DNA from: Enterococcus sp. 9E7_DIV0242
Lineage (GTDB): Bacteria > Bacillota > Bacilli > Lactobacillales > Enterococcaceae
Reading direction: 5' to 3'
DNA length: 64,000 bases
Assembly (NCBI RefSeq): GCF_002140975.2
Contig: NZ_CP147247.1
Span: forward strand, 1,860,001-1,924,000
Shown here in pieces: positions 54,563-63,034 of this stretch. A program made the translations under genes and the position numbers. The stretch's first letter is position 1, and each line of letters starts with the position of its first letter. Under the pieces are notes generated by a model that saw nothing but the letters and a program-made list of their open reading frames with translations, did not search any database and was not told the origin of the DNA.

Positions 54563-55252
54563 TTAGGTAAGTTCAACTTTTTTCAACCCATCATTTTGAT
54601 CATCTTTTGAGTAGACCATTGATTCTTTCGTCAATGTGTTTGTCTTATCCCGATATGTAAAATTGAAATCCAACATTGCGACTTCTGGTACATTTCCCAG
54701 TTCATTCACAAATTTCTCTACATTTTTTTCTGCTGTAGTGAATCCAGAATTAGCTAGTGAAGAAGAAAAAACCGAAACAGTCAAGGTATTGGTACTTGCA
54801 CTTTTAAGGATCGTCACACTGATTTCACCGAAAAAAGGCTGCCATTCTCTGGAAAGCTGCAGCTCATAATTCTTTTTGGCTGCAGCATCTTTACTTTCTA
54901 CGATTTTTCCCCAAGAAAAATCAGCTAATTTCAAGCTGTTCTCCTTGTATTCTTCTACTGAAACATTTTTGCTACTTCCAAGCGTTTCCACTTCCGTTTT
55001 CAACGATTCATTATCTTGTTCCAATGTGTATTGGTGATAAAGAATCCCTAATAAAAACAATGAAATGAGTATTATTGCTACGACCATGGAAACAATCAGA
55101 CGGCTATTTTCCTGCTGTCTGTAAACATTGATTTTTCTCTGCATTTTGGTGTTTTCAGCCGGCAGCCGATCCAGATTGATTCTTTTGATCAGTTCATAAC
55201 TGAAAAAGGCCAGCATAGCTATGACTAAAACACCTATAATGATTATGACCAA
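54563..55252 (-). CDS. Bitopic membrane protein, unknown function
   Basis: About 229 residues with two membrane helices, one at the N terminus (IIIIGVLVIAMLAFFSYELI) and one near residue 62-82 (LIVSMVVAIILISLFLLGILYH), then an extracellular alpha/beta domain. A TTG at 55250-55252 with AAGGGG 8 bases ahead is the likely start; the GTG-initiated longer form lacks a site. It is directly upstream of the coiled-coil gene, suggesting that the two proteins work together at the membrane. Not recognised. Confidence 0.6.
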   Translation of the reverse strand: MVIIIIGVLVIAMLAFFSYELIKRINLDRLPAENTKMQRKINVYRQQENSRLIVSMVVAIILISLFLLGILYHQYTLEQDNESLKTEVETLGSSKNVSVEEYKENSLKLADFSWGKIVESKDAAAKKNYELQLSREWQPFFGEISVTILKSASTNTLTVSVFSSSLANSGFTTAEKNVEKFVNELGNVPEVAMLDFNFTYRDKTNTLTKESMVYSKDDQNDGLKKVELT

Positions 55253-55507
55253 ATAAAAAACCCCTTTATACCATAATAAAAACACGAATCATTTGTGAAG
55301 TTATCTATTTTTATACCTAATTATACATAATCCATTGTAACATTACACTTTATTCTTGCCAACTTTTTTTTCTGTCCCCCAACAACTGTTAAAAAAAGCC
55401 GTATTATCTAGATTCTTGAAGAGTGCAATCTTTGAAAATTGATTGTGATTCTTCATTCCTCACTATGTATAGCAATAGGTTGATCCTTTTCTTAACTGTC
55501 AGAACCA

Positions 55508-55888
55508 CTATATTTGATATGTATCTACTGCTTCTTCTGCTTCTGCTTCGAGTATCCCCACGCTAATCCCCAACGCTCGGTCCACATCAGTCATGATCTC
55601 AATTCCAAGGTGGCAAACCTTTTCTTTTAGCCTTGCTTTGTCTATTGTTCGTATCTGTTCTAATAAAATCACTGAATCTCTTTCGATTCCAGTCTCCCCA
55701 GAGTTGATTCCAATATGTGTCGGTAATTTTGGTTTAGCCATTTTAGCCGTCACCGCCGCAACGATGATCGTCGGGCTAAAGTGATTTCCCAAATTATTCT
55801 GTATAACCAAGACAGGGCGAATCCCGCCTTGTTCTGAACCAACAACAGGAGAGAGGTCAGCAAAATAGATATCTCCGCGTTTGACCAT
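55508..55888 (-). CDS. mazF: MazF/EndoA-type mRNA interferase toxin
   Basis: A 126-residue PemK/MazF-fold protein (VKRGDIYFADLSPVVGSEQGGIRPVLVIQNNLGN; VAAVTAKM; LEQIRTIDKARL) that matches EndoA closely. EndoA cleaves mRNA at short ACA- or UACAU-like sites. GGGAGG precedes the ATG by 6 bases, and the gene starts 11 bases after the end of alr, so it is co-transcribed with acpS and alr. In Bacillus a MazE antitoxin gene lies between alr and ndoA; here there is no room for one. Confidence 0.9.
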   Translation of the reverse strand: MVKRGDIYFADLSPVVGSEQGGIRPVLVIQNNLGNHFSPTIIVAAVTAKMAKPKLPTHIGINSGETGIERDSVILLEQIRTIDKARLKEKVCHLGIEIMTDVDRALGISVGILEAEAEEAVDTYQI

Positions 55889-55899
55889 GGTAATCCTCC

Positions 55900-57021
55900 C
55901 TATTTATATTCTCTGTCTATACGTTGTGAAAATGTACAGGCAACTTCGTAGTGGATGGTTGATAGATGCTCCGCAATCATCTGTAACGTGATTGCTTCCC
56001 CTTGGCTTTCTCCAACCAATATAACTTCTGTCCCATCGGGTACATATTCCGGTAGCCGAATCATGCACTGATCCATGCACACTCTTCCAACAATTTCACA
56101 TTTTTTCCCATTTACTAACACATTAAATCCTTGCATATGTCTCAACCAACCATCTGCATATCCGATCGGTAAGGTCCCAATCCATTCTTTCGGTGCTGAT
56201 ACTGTATACGTCTTCCCATAGCCTATCCCTGCACCGGCAGATAATTCCTTGACCTGTATCAAAGTAGTCTTCAGCTGTAAAGCAGGCTTCAGCTTGTAGG
56301 TTTCTGAGATCGCGGTTCCAGAAGGATTCAGTCCATACATCGCAACCCCAAAACGAATCATATTTCCTGGGCTTTCCGGATGCCATAAAGCCGCAGCACT
56401 GTTTTCACTATGAACATATCTCGGTCGCTCCGGTAATTCAGCAAGAACTTTTTGAAAAAATCTTTGCTGCTCAAGAAAGTATTCTTGATCAATCTCATCT
56501 GCCGTAGCAAAATGAGTAAACAGCCCTTCCCACTCCATCGCAGTATTTGAACGAACCGCTTCTATTGCTTGGAGCGTGTCTTCAATTGAAGTAAATCCTA
56601 ACCTCCCCATTCCTGTATCTACTTTTATATGTATTTTTAACCGCCGTTCAGCAGGAGCTTTTTCTAAAATTTCCTGTGCTTCTGTAAGCCATGGCAATGT
56701 TGCTACAGTCACAGATAAATCATATTTCAGTAATAACTCTATGTAAATCGGTTCTACAACACCCAGAATCAAAATAGGCTCCATGATTCCTGCTTCTCTT
56801 AACTCAATGCCCTCATCCAACAAGGCTACACAAAAACCTGTAGCGCCTCCTCTACGTGCACTTACGGCTGTTTGAACAGCACCATGTCCATAGCCATTTG
56901 CTTTTACTACTGCAAAGAGCTCTCGATCCTTTGGAAGTCTCGCAACTTCCTGGGAGACATTTTCAGTAATTGCCTGTGTATCAATTATTAATTTCGTAGG
57001 CCGGTAACTACCGCTAACCAT
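55900..57021 (-). CDS. alr: Alanine racemase
   Basis: A 373-residue fold-type III PLP enzyme. The PLP Lys is in AVVKANGYGHGA near residue 38, the catalytic Tyr in the C-terminal barrel region (SAGAGIGYGKTY), and the RVCMDQCMIRLP block follows. It makes D-Ala for the ligase (Ddl) encoded further left on this strand. The ATG at 57019-57021 is chosen because AGGAGG lies 8 bases upstream. It is 35 bases downstream of acpS in one operon with mazF. Confidence 0.95.
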   Translation of the reverse strand: MVSGSYRPTKLIIDTQAITENVSQEVARLPKDRELFAVVKANGYGHGAVQTAVSARRGGATGFCVALLDEGIELREAGIMEPILILGVVEPIYIELLLKYDLSVTVATLPWLTEAQEILEKAPAERRLKIHIKVDTGMGRLGFTSIEDTLQAIEAVRSNTAMEWEGLFTHFATADEIDQEYFLEQQRFFQKVLAELPERPRYVHSENSAAALWHPESPGNMIRFGVAMYGLNPSGTAISETYKLKPALQLKTTLIQVKELSAGAGIGYGKTYTVSAPKEWIGTLPIGYADGWLRHMQGFNVLVNGKKCEIVGRVCMDQCMIRLPEYVPDGTEVILVGESQGEAITLQMIAEHLSTIHYEVACTFSQRIDREYK

Positions 57022-57056
57022 TATGTATCCCTCCTGCTCCAATTGATTTTGTCCAA

Positions 57057-57407
57057 CTACTCCTCTAAAACAATTTGTGCGATTGCAGTTGTTTCGGTGT
57101 GGGATATCGACACAAATACCTTCCCTTGGTGTGGCGACTTTGTTACTTTTGGCGCGCCGTGCTCATCTCTCAATATCTCTATTTGCTGAAAACCAACACC
57201 AGAAATCCCAGTTCCCCAAGCCTTCGAAAAAGCTTCTTTGCAACTGAAACGACCGCCAAGAAATTCTATCTGGCGTCGCTTTGAGAGGGGATGAAAAATC
57301 TCCAATTCTTTATCAGTCAACACCCTCTTAACAAAGGATGGGCGGTTTTCAATAATTTTTTCAATTCTTGACAGCTCTACAATATCGATGCCAATCCCTT
57401 TAATCAT
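57057..57407 (-). CDS. acpS: Holo-[acyl-carrier-protein] synthase
   Basis: A 116-residue phosphopantetheinyl transferase: IKGIGIDIVELSRIEK carries the Mg-binding Asp near residue 8, and FLGGRFSCKEAFSKAWGTG the Glu and Lys near residues 57-63. It attaches the 4'-phosphopantetheine arm to acyl carrier protein. The shorter start (57405-57407) has GGAAAG a few bases ahead and gives the usual length. It is the first gene of the acpS-alr-mazF operon. Confidence 0.95.
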   Translation of the reverse strand: MIKGIGIDIVELSRIEKIIENRPSFVKRVLTDKELEIFHPLSKRRQIEFLGGRFSCKEAFSKAWGTGISGVGFQQIEILRDEHGAPKVTKSPHQGKVFVSISHTETTAIAQIVLEE

Positions 57408-57509
57408 AATCTTTCCAGCACTCCAAATCAATAAATTACATTCATTCTATCAAAAAAAAGAGTTTTTTCCTACAAGAACCCCAAATAAAAAAGAAAAGAT
57501 ACTAAAAAA

Positions 57510-57558
57510 TTTCAGACTGCGGGAAGCAACCACTTAAGGCTTTACCCGCAGTCTGAAA
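57510..57558 (-). terminator. cshA terminator
   Basis: A 14-bp perfect stem (TTTCAGACTGCGGG / CCCGCAGTCTGAAA) followed on the minus strand by TTTTTTAGTATCTTTT, beginning 13 bases past the helicase stop. Confidence 0.92.
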
Positions 57559-57571
57559 TATTGTCATTTGT

Positions 57572-59140
57572 TTAGTTATTTCCTTTTTCGCGAATGACAA
57601 AGCCTCTACCTTTATCATTACTGCGTTTGGAAGAATAATTTTTCTTCCCTTTGTTGTAGCTTCCGCTACCACTACCATTGCTATTGCTGCCGCCGTTACC
57701 GCCATAGCTATTGCCGCTCTTATTGTTTTTACCACGGTATGAACGACCATCTTTACGTTGACGGTTTCCACCGCCGCCGCTATGACGTTTATTCTTATTG
57801 AAGCCGCCGCTTTTTGGTGAAGGTAATGGACGCTCAGGCGTGATTTTTACCGGTACTGCATCTTCCGGATCGTTTGAGATTACTTTAAGAAGTAACGCAA
57901 CCAAATCCTGAGAAGAATATTTTTCCAGTAACACATCAGCTGAGTCCAAATATTTATCCAAACCATTTTCTGCTAATTTGTCGCCAACAGTTTCCAATGC
58001 AGCACCTAATTTTCCATGAAATGCTTCCTTGGCGGTTGGTGGTTTTAATGGAGACATTCTTTTCTTCGTCAATGACTCAATAACGTGAAGGTAGCCCATT
58101 TCACTTGGAGTTACGAAAGTGACAGACATACCGCCTTTTCCTGCACGACCTGTTCTACCAATGCGGTGAACATAGCTTTCAGGATCTTGAGGGATATCAT
58201 AGTTGTAAACATGTGTAACGCCGGAAATATCCAGACCTCTGGCTGCAACATCAGTTGCTACAAGGATGTCTAAATTACCGTTCTTGAATGAACGTAAAAC
58301 ACTCATTCTCTTTTGTTGAGACAAGTCTCCGTGAATTCCTTCTGCTTTAAATCCGCGAGCTTCCAGACCACGTGCCAACTCGTCAACTCTTCGTTTGGTA
58401 CGACCGAAAACAATTGTCAGTTCAGGTGACTGAACATCTAATAATCGAGTCATAACATCGAATTTTTCATAATCTTTTGAACGAACATAATACTGATCAA
58501 TCAAATCAGCAGTCATTTCTTTCGCTTTGATCTTGACATGATGTGGTTCTTTCATGAACTTCACACCAATGTTCTTGATTGCTGGTGGCATCGTTGCTGA
58601 AAACAGTAATGTTTGACGCTCAGCTGGAACTTGAGAGATGATTTTTTCAATATCTTCCAAGAAACCCATATTTAACATTTCATCCGCTTCATCCAATACC
58701 AATGTTTCCACAGTACCCAATTTCAGCGTACGACGATTGATATGATCTAATAGACGTCCCGGTGTTCCAACAACGATATGTGGATGATCCTTCAAGCCTC
58801 TGATCTGACGACCAATATCCGCTCCTCCGTATACCGCTTGTACACGGATTTTTTTATCTTTTCCAAGACGATAAAGTTCCTCTTGTGTTTGAATAGCAAG
58901 TTCTCTTGTCGGTGCAATGACCAGTCCTTGTAACACGCGATTGGCAGTGTCGATTTTTTCCAGCATCGGCAGACCGAAAGCTGCTGTCTTACCAGTTCCC
59001 GTCTGAGCCTGTCCAATAACATCTTTTCCTTCTAGAGCCAATGGAATTGTTTCTCCCTGAATCGGTGTCGCTTCCTCAAATCCTGATCGTTCAATAGCAG
59101 ATAGTAATGTTGATGATAAACCAAGTTCGCTAAATTTCAA
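57572..59140 (-). CDS. cshA: DEAD-box RNA helicase CshA
   Basis: A 522-residue helicase. Q motif TPIQ, Walker A AQTGTGKT (~46), DEAD near residue 153, SAT, and the second RecA domain with [13 protein letters not shown] (~340). The C-terminal ~100 residues are Gly/Ser/Asn/Arg-rich ([17 protein letters not shown]), an RGG-like RNA-binding tail. CshA remodels mRNA and ribosomal RNA and is tied to the degradosome in Firmicutes. The TTG start follows AGGAGG by 6 bases. A long leader with a GGGGC-TTTT-GCCCC hairpin precedes it. Confidence 0.96.
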   Translation of the reverse strand: MKFSELGLSSTLLSAIERSGFEEATPIQGETIPLALEGKDVIGQAQTGTGKTAAFGLPMLEKIDTANRVLQGLVIAPTRELAIQTQEELYRLGKDKKIRVQAVYGGADIGRQIRGLKDHPHIVVGTPGRLLDHINRRTLKLGTVETLVLDEADEMLNMGFLEDIEKIISQVPAERQTLLFSATMPPAIKNIGVKFMKEPHHVKIKAKEMTADLIDQYYVRSKDYEKFDVMTRLLDVQSPELTIVFGRTKRRVDELARGLEARGFKAEGIHGDLSQQKRMSVLRSFKNGNLDILVATDVAARGLDISGVTHVYNYDIPQDPESYVHRIGRTGRAGKGGMSVTFVTPSEMGYLHVIESLTKKRMSPLKPPTAKEAFHGKLGAALETVGDKLAENGLDKYLDSADVLLEKYSSQDLVALLLKVISNDPEDAVPVKITPERPLPSPKSGGFNKNKRHSGGGGNRQRKDGRSYRGKNNKSGNSYGGNGGSNSNGSGSGSYNKGKKNYSSKRSNDKGRGFVIREKGNN

Positions 59141-59506
59141 TGTGATCCTCCTAATATCTTATTGTTTGGGGGCTTTTGCCCCAATTCTTAAACATTTCAA
59201 TAAGTCAATAAATCCAGCCGCGGAGTTTGCTTCGTTGAATGATGCTGACCACCGAAATTTGTGGGCTGCTCCATTCTATGTCAAATAGAGATATACTCTT
59301 TTATCAAACTATCTTATCAACTCTATCGAAAAATCCAAACGTATGAATGAAGTTTGACAACAGAAAAGCCAAACGGAATCGTTCAGCTGTTCAAGTTTTA
59401 TATAAACAATTGACGGTTATATGTGCTCCGTCATCTATTTTAGTCAAATCTTCTGACAACAGCTTATTTTATCACAAATCACACTTTTCAGCAAGTTTTA
59501 TGAAAA
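59141..59506 (-). promoter_or_regulatory. Long leader of cshA
   Basis: The 366-base gap holds no gene. A GC hairpin (GGGGC-TTTT-GCCCC, 59166-59184) sits just ahead of the cshA ribosome site and could modulate its translation at low temperature, as in cold-induced helicase genes (inference). The start of the cshA leader promoter cannot be fixed. Confidence 0.45.
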
Positions 59507-60877
59507 TTAGCTTTCATTTTGCAGAGCAGCGACAACTTCCGCTAAACCCATGCCGTTACTTCCCTTTAAAACTACTATATCCTGTGATGTCAAAGTATCT
59601 TGCACATCTTGAATCAGTGTTTTTTTCGCTTCCTTCTGATAATGATGCACATGTCCACTATACCTGTCTTTCAGCGCCTCGTACAGACTGGCCATCTCTT
59701 CTCCATATAAGAAAACATCTGAGATTTCCTTTGAATTCAAATATTTCTCAACAGAGCGATGCATCGCTTTAGAATCCGGTCCCAGCTCAAGCATGTCACC
59801 TAAAACGGCAAGACGCTTACCACTAGTTTTCATTACTCTAAAATTGTCTAACACCAATTTCATTGCCGTTGGATTCGCATTGTAGACATCACTCAGAATA
59901 CCTGCACCATTCCCAGCTTCCAACCACTCTGTCCGATTTTTCGTTACAACGAGATCAACCAAGCCTTTACTGATTTCTTCCATTGAAAGACCAAACCATT
60001 GACCGATGCCAACTGCTATCAAAGCATTGGTCACATTATAAGAACCTGGTACAGGAATTCGCAATACTCCTTCAAATCCAGAAACTGTAAATTCCGTATA
60101 CTCTTTTCCGACTTCTTTAACTGTGCCTTGATACGTAGCATCTGATGCCCAACCAAATGTTTTGATCGTCTGACTCAGATTGCTTGTTAATGGCTGCAGC
60201 AACGGCTCTTCATTTGGCAGAAGCAATAAGCCATCTGGCTTCAACCCATCAACGATTTCCATTTTCGCACCAGCAATTCCTTGTCGTGAACCCAAATATT
60301 CAATATGGGCTTCCCCAATCATCGTGATCGCCGCCACATCAGGCTGTGCCAGCTTTGATAAGAAAGAAATTTCTCCGGCATGGTCCATTCCCATCTCAAG
60401 AATGAGCTTCTCTGTCTCATCGGGCATATGTAGAATCGTATACGGTAAGCCTATATCATTATTATAATTTCCTTGTGTCTTATATGTCCGATATTTTTGT
60501 GCGAGCACAGATTCGATCATGTCCTTAGTTGTTGTCTTCCCATTGCTTCCAGTGACTCCGATTACAGCAGGTGCCATTTTCTTTAAATAGTAGACCGACA
60601 GTTTTTGCATGGCAGTCAGCGTATCTGTTACTCTCAAAATGGGCAAATTCTTTGGTGCTGCTGATTCACTACTCCAAAATGCTGCGGAAGCGCCATTTTC
60701 CTGAGCTTTTCCGACAAACAGATGCCCATCTGCATTTCCTGTTAATGGTACGAACAGGTTGCCTGCTTGAATAATTCGACTATCAAACTCAATGCCCGTT
60801 ACAGAAAAGTCCTCCCACTGTTGCCAATCATTTTCTGCTTGAACGGCTTGTGCAATTTCCCAAAAATTAAGTTTCAC
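59507..60877 (-). CDS. murF: UDP-N-acetylmuramoyl-tripeptide:D-Ala-D-Ala ligase MurF
   Basis: A 456-residue Mur ligase. The ATP loop is GVTGSNGKTTTKDM (~107-120), followed by GNYNNDIGLPYT, the EMGMDHAGEI block near residue 162, and the C-terminal domain with VYNANPTAM and LGDMLELGP. It adds D-Ala-D-Ala, supplied by Alr and Ddl, to the lipid-II precursor. The GTG start has AGGAGG 8 bases ahead. It lies upstream of cshA and downstream of ddl but is separated from ddl by its own terminator. Confidence 0.96.
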   Translation of the reverse strand: MKLNFWEIAQAVQAENDWQQWEDFSVTGIEFDSRIIQAGNLFVPLTGNADGHLFVGKAQENGASAAFWSSESAAPKNLPILRVTDTLTAMQKLSVYYLKKMAPAVIGVTGSNGKTTTKDMIESVLAQKYRTYKTQGNYNNDIGLPYTILHMPDETEKLILEMGMDHAGEISFLSKLAQPDVAAITMIGEAHIEYLGSRQGIAGAKMEIVDGLKPDGLLLLPNEEPLLQPLTSNLSQTIKTFGWASDATYQGTVKEVGKEYTEFTVSGFEGVLRIPVPGSYNVTNALIAVGIGQWFGLSMEEISKGLVDLVVTKNRTEWLEAGNGAGILSDVYNANPTAMKLVLDNFRVMKTSGKRLAVLGDMLELGPDSKAMHRSVEKYLNSKEISDVFLYGEEMASLYEALKDRYSGHVHHYQKEAKKTLIQDVQDTLTSQDIVVLKGSNGMGLAEVVAALQNES

Positions 60878-60952
60878 GGTGTTATTCCTCCTGCTTTTCT
60901 ACGGATTTAAATCATCATGGACATGCGCTTTCCAATATAACGCATCAGAAAA

Positions 60953-60987
60953 CCGAGACATTCCTCTACAATGAAAAAATGTCTCGG
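60953..60987 (-). terminator. ddl terminator
   Basis: CCGAGACATT pairs perfectly with AATGTCTCGG, followed on the minus strand by TTTTCTGATGC. It separates ddl from murF. Confidence 0.85.
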
Positions 60988-61031
60988 CCATAAGCTCTTA
61001 ATCAATAATTAGATAAAGCATGTTGACTTAA

Positions 61032-62120
61032 CTATTGAACCGATTCGTCCAATGTCGTCTGACGACGCTGTTTGTAGCGGTTCAGGGCTAATTGAATCAG
61101 CTCTTCAATCAAATCACTGTATTTCAACCCCATATTTTCCCAAAGCAATGGATACATGCTGAACTGTGTAAATCCAGGCATTGTATTCAACTCATTGAGA
61201 AATAGCTCATTCTTGCTTGTCAGGAAGAAATCACAACGACTTAAGCCACTACCATCTAAAACCATATACGCCTTTTTCGCATATTTCCTTGCTTCTTGAT
61301 GCACTTCTGCTGGAATTTCTGCTGGAATTTGCATCGTGATTTTATTGTCTATATATTTTGAATTGTAATCATAGAATTCTACATCTTTAACGATTTCTCC
61401 AGCTGAAGTTGTTCGAACATCTTCATTCCCAAGAATTGCAACTTCGATTTCTCTTGCTTCAATTCCTTGTTCAACAATTACTCTTGAATCGTATTTATAC
61501 GCTTCTTTTAAGCCATATTGAAGCTCTGTTCGATTTTCTGCTTTGCTGATTCCTACACTCGACCCCATATTTGCGGGTTTAATATACATCGGATAAATCA
61601 GTGAACCTTCACATTTCTCAAAAATTTGTTTAGGATTCTCTTTCCATTGATTTTCCAATACCGGAACAAATGGTACTTGAGGAATGCCAACTGTTTGAAG
61701 TAAGTATTTCGTCATAATTTTGTCCATTGCTGTTGCACTGGCCAAAACTCCTGTCCCAACATAAGGAATATCCATCGTTTCCAAGAATCCTTGGATCGTT
61801 CCATCTTCTCCGTTTGGTCCATGAAGAATCGGGAAAACAATCGAATCCTCTTCCTTTATCTCACAAGGTGTGATGACCTTGCCAGTAAAATCATCGCTCT
61901 CTGATTCTTCTCCTTGAGGATTCCAAGTCAGATGTAACACGGTTTCGTCCTCTGGTGCCTCTGTCAATAAGGGGCCTTTGACCCATTGGCCTTCCTTACT
62001 TATATATACTAGTTGAACTTGATAATAATTATAGTAAACTGCTTTTAAAATAGAAAAAGCGGATAAAATAGAAACCTCATGTTCCTCACTTTTCCCTCCA
62101 TAGAGCAATACAATTTTCAA
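61032..62120 (-). CDS. ddl: D-alanine--D-alanine ligase
   Basis: A 362-residue ATP-grasp ligase: KIVLLYGGKSEEHEVSI at the N terminus, PILHGPNGEDGTIQGFLE (~90-115), the ATP-binding PMYIKPANMGSSVGISK, KYDSRVIVEQG with the D-Ala-type Tyr, and the C-terminal LNELNTMPGFT with metal ligands. The KYDSRV loop is that of D-Ala ligases, not D-lactate (VanA) enzymes, so it makes normal wall precursors. The TTG start follows AGGAGG by 8 bases. It precedes murF on the same strand. Confidence 0.96.
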   Translation of the reverse strand: MKIVLLYGGKSEEHEVSILSAFSILKAVYYNYYQVQLVYISKEGQWVKGPLLTEAPEDETVLHLTWNPQGEESESDDFTGKVITPCEIKEEDSIVFPILHGPNGEDGTIQGFLETMDIPYVGTGVLASATAMDKIMTKYLLQTVGIPQVPFVPVLENQWKENPKQIFEKCEGSLIYPMYIKPANMGSSVGISKAENRTELQYGLKEAYKYDSRVIVEQGIEAREIEVAILGNEDVRTTSAGEIVKDVEFYDYNSKYIDNKITMQIPAEIPAEVHQEARKYAKKAYMVLDGSGLSRCDFFLTSKNELFLNELNTMPGFTQFSMYPLLWENMGLKYSDLIEELIQLALNRYKQRRQTTLDESVQ

Positions 62121-62273
62121 ATCCTTTTCCTCCTAAATCGTTCCGTTAATATGAATACGACGAACTAAGCAACACAGTCCAACCGATGCACCATTGCTGA
62201 CAAAATAAGCGTAAAACTCTTTCGCCAACTCACACTAGAATCATGTTTCTCACAGCAAAAAATTACTTTTTCA

Positions 62274-62387
62274 TTATTTTAGCATAAAATCAAAAAATGG
62301 AATAGAAGCAAATAATAAAAGCGGAATGAACTTAGTCGGCTCCCTAATAATAAAGATGGATAGACGCATGTTGCTCATTATTTTCAT
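62274..62387 (-). CDS. Possible 37-residue hydrophobic small protein upstream of ddl
   Basis: An ATG at 62385-62387 with AAAAGGA 9 bases ahead opens a 37-codon frame with basic N terminus (MKIMSNMRLSIFIIR) and hydrophobic C terminus (FIPLLLFASIPFFDFMLK). It is on the ddl strand in an otherwise empty 436-base gap. The same stretch also forms a long AT-rich inverted pairing (AATAATAAAAG / CTTTTATTATT), so it may be leader RNA instead of a gene. Not recognised. Confidence 0.3.
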   Translation of the reverse strand: MKIMSNMRLSIFIIREPTKFIPLLLFASIPFFDFMLK

Positions 62388-62556
62388 GAGCATATTTCCT
62401 TTTATTATTGAGAGATGCTAGTTCATGCAGCTAAATAATAACAATAGTGGAACCAGCTTGATCAGACTTTGAATACATCTTGCTATTTTCTTATTCCCTA
62501 AATGGCTAGTTCTTCTTAAATAATATTCGCAAGAATTACTCACTTTTGCCTTATTC

Positions 62557-63006
62557 CTATTTTTGCTCTCGTTCAATTACCTCAATCAACTTCTCTTTGA
62601 AAGCTGCTCGGTCAACTTCTGTAAATGGCTTAGGGCCTTTTGTTCGGCCGCCACTTTTTCTAACCTTCGCACTGAAATAGCGCTGCTCCAGTAGCTGATC
62701 GATTGTTTCCTTTGTATACTCCCGACCAAGTTGATGGATGACCAGTGCTCCTTTGGGCAAAACAAGAGAAGCAAGCCCATAATCTTGGGTAACCAATATA
62801 TCCCCTTTTTGAATCAACTTAAGAATCCGAAAATCCGCAGAATCTGCTCCTTTATCTACATAGACAAAAGAAACAGCTTCAGGATATTCTTTTAAGGAAT
62901 AGTGATCCACACTAGTTACAATCGTTACTTCAAGTTGATACTCCAGTGCAATCTCTATCGTGGCATCCTTTACTGGGGAGCCGTCTCCATCAATGAATAC
63001 TTTCAT
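62557..63006 (-). CDS. YaiI/YqxD family protein (DUF188)
   Basis: A 149-residue protein of the DUF188 PIN-like fold: MKVFIDGDGSPVKD with acidic residues near the N terminus, DKGADSADFRIL, DILVTQDYGLASL and GGRTKGPKPFTEVDR. Members are conserved and predicted to be nucleases, but the substrate is unknown. The shorter start (63004-63006) has GAGG 8 bases upstream. It follows the GyrB-like gene by 28 bases on the same strand and may be co-transcribed. Confidence 0.88.
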   Translation of the reverse strand: MKVFIDGDGSPVKDATIEIALEYQLEVTIVTSVDHYSLKEYPEAVSFVYVDKGADSADFRILKLIQKGDILVTQDYGLASLVLPKGALVIHQLGREYTKETIDQLLEQRYFSAKVRKSGGRTKGPKPFTEVDRAAFKEKLIEVIEREQK

Positions 63007-63034
63007 TTCCTCTACCTCTCTACCATCGTGACTG

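Noticed and set aside
57502..57771. 89-residue ORF overlapping the end of cshA
   Set aside because: Frame shadow of the Gly/Ser-rich helicase tail and terminator; low complexity and no start signal.
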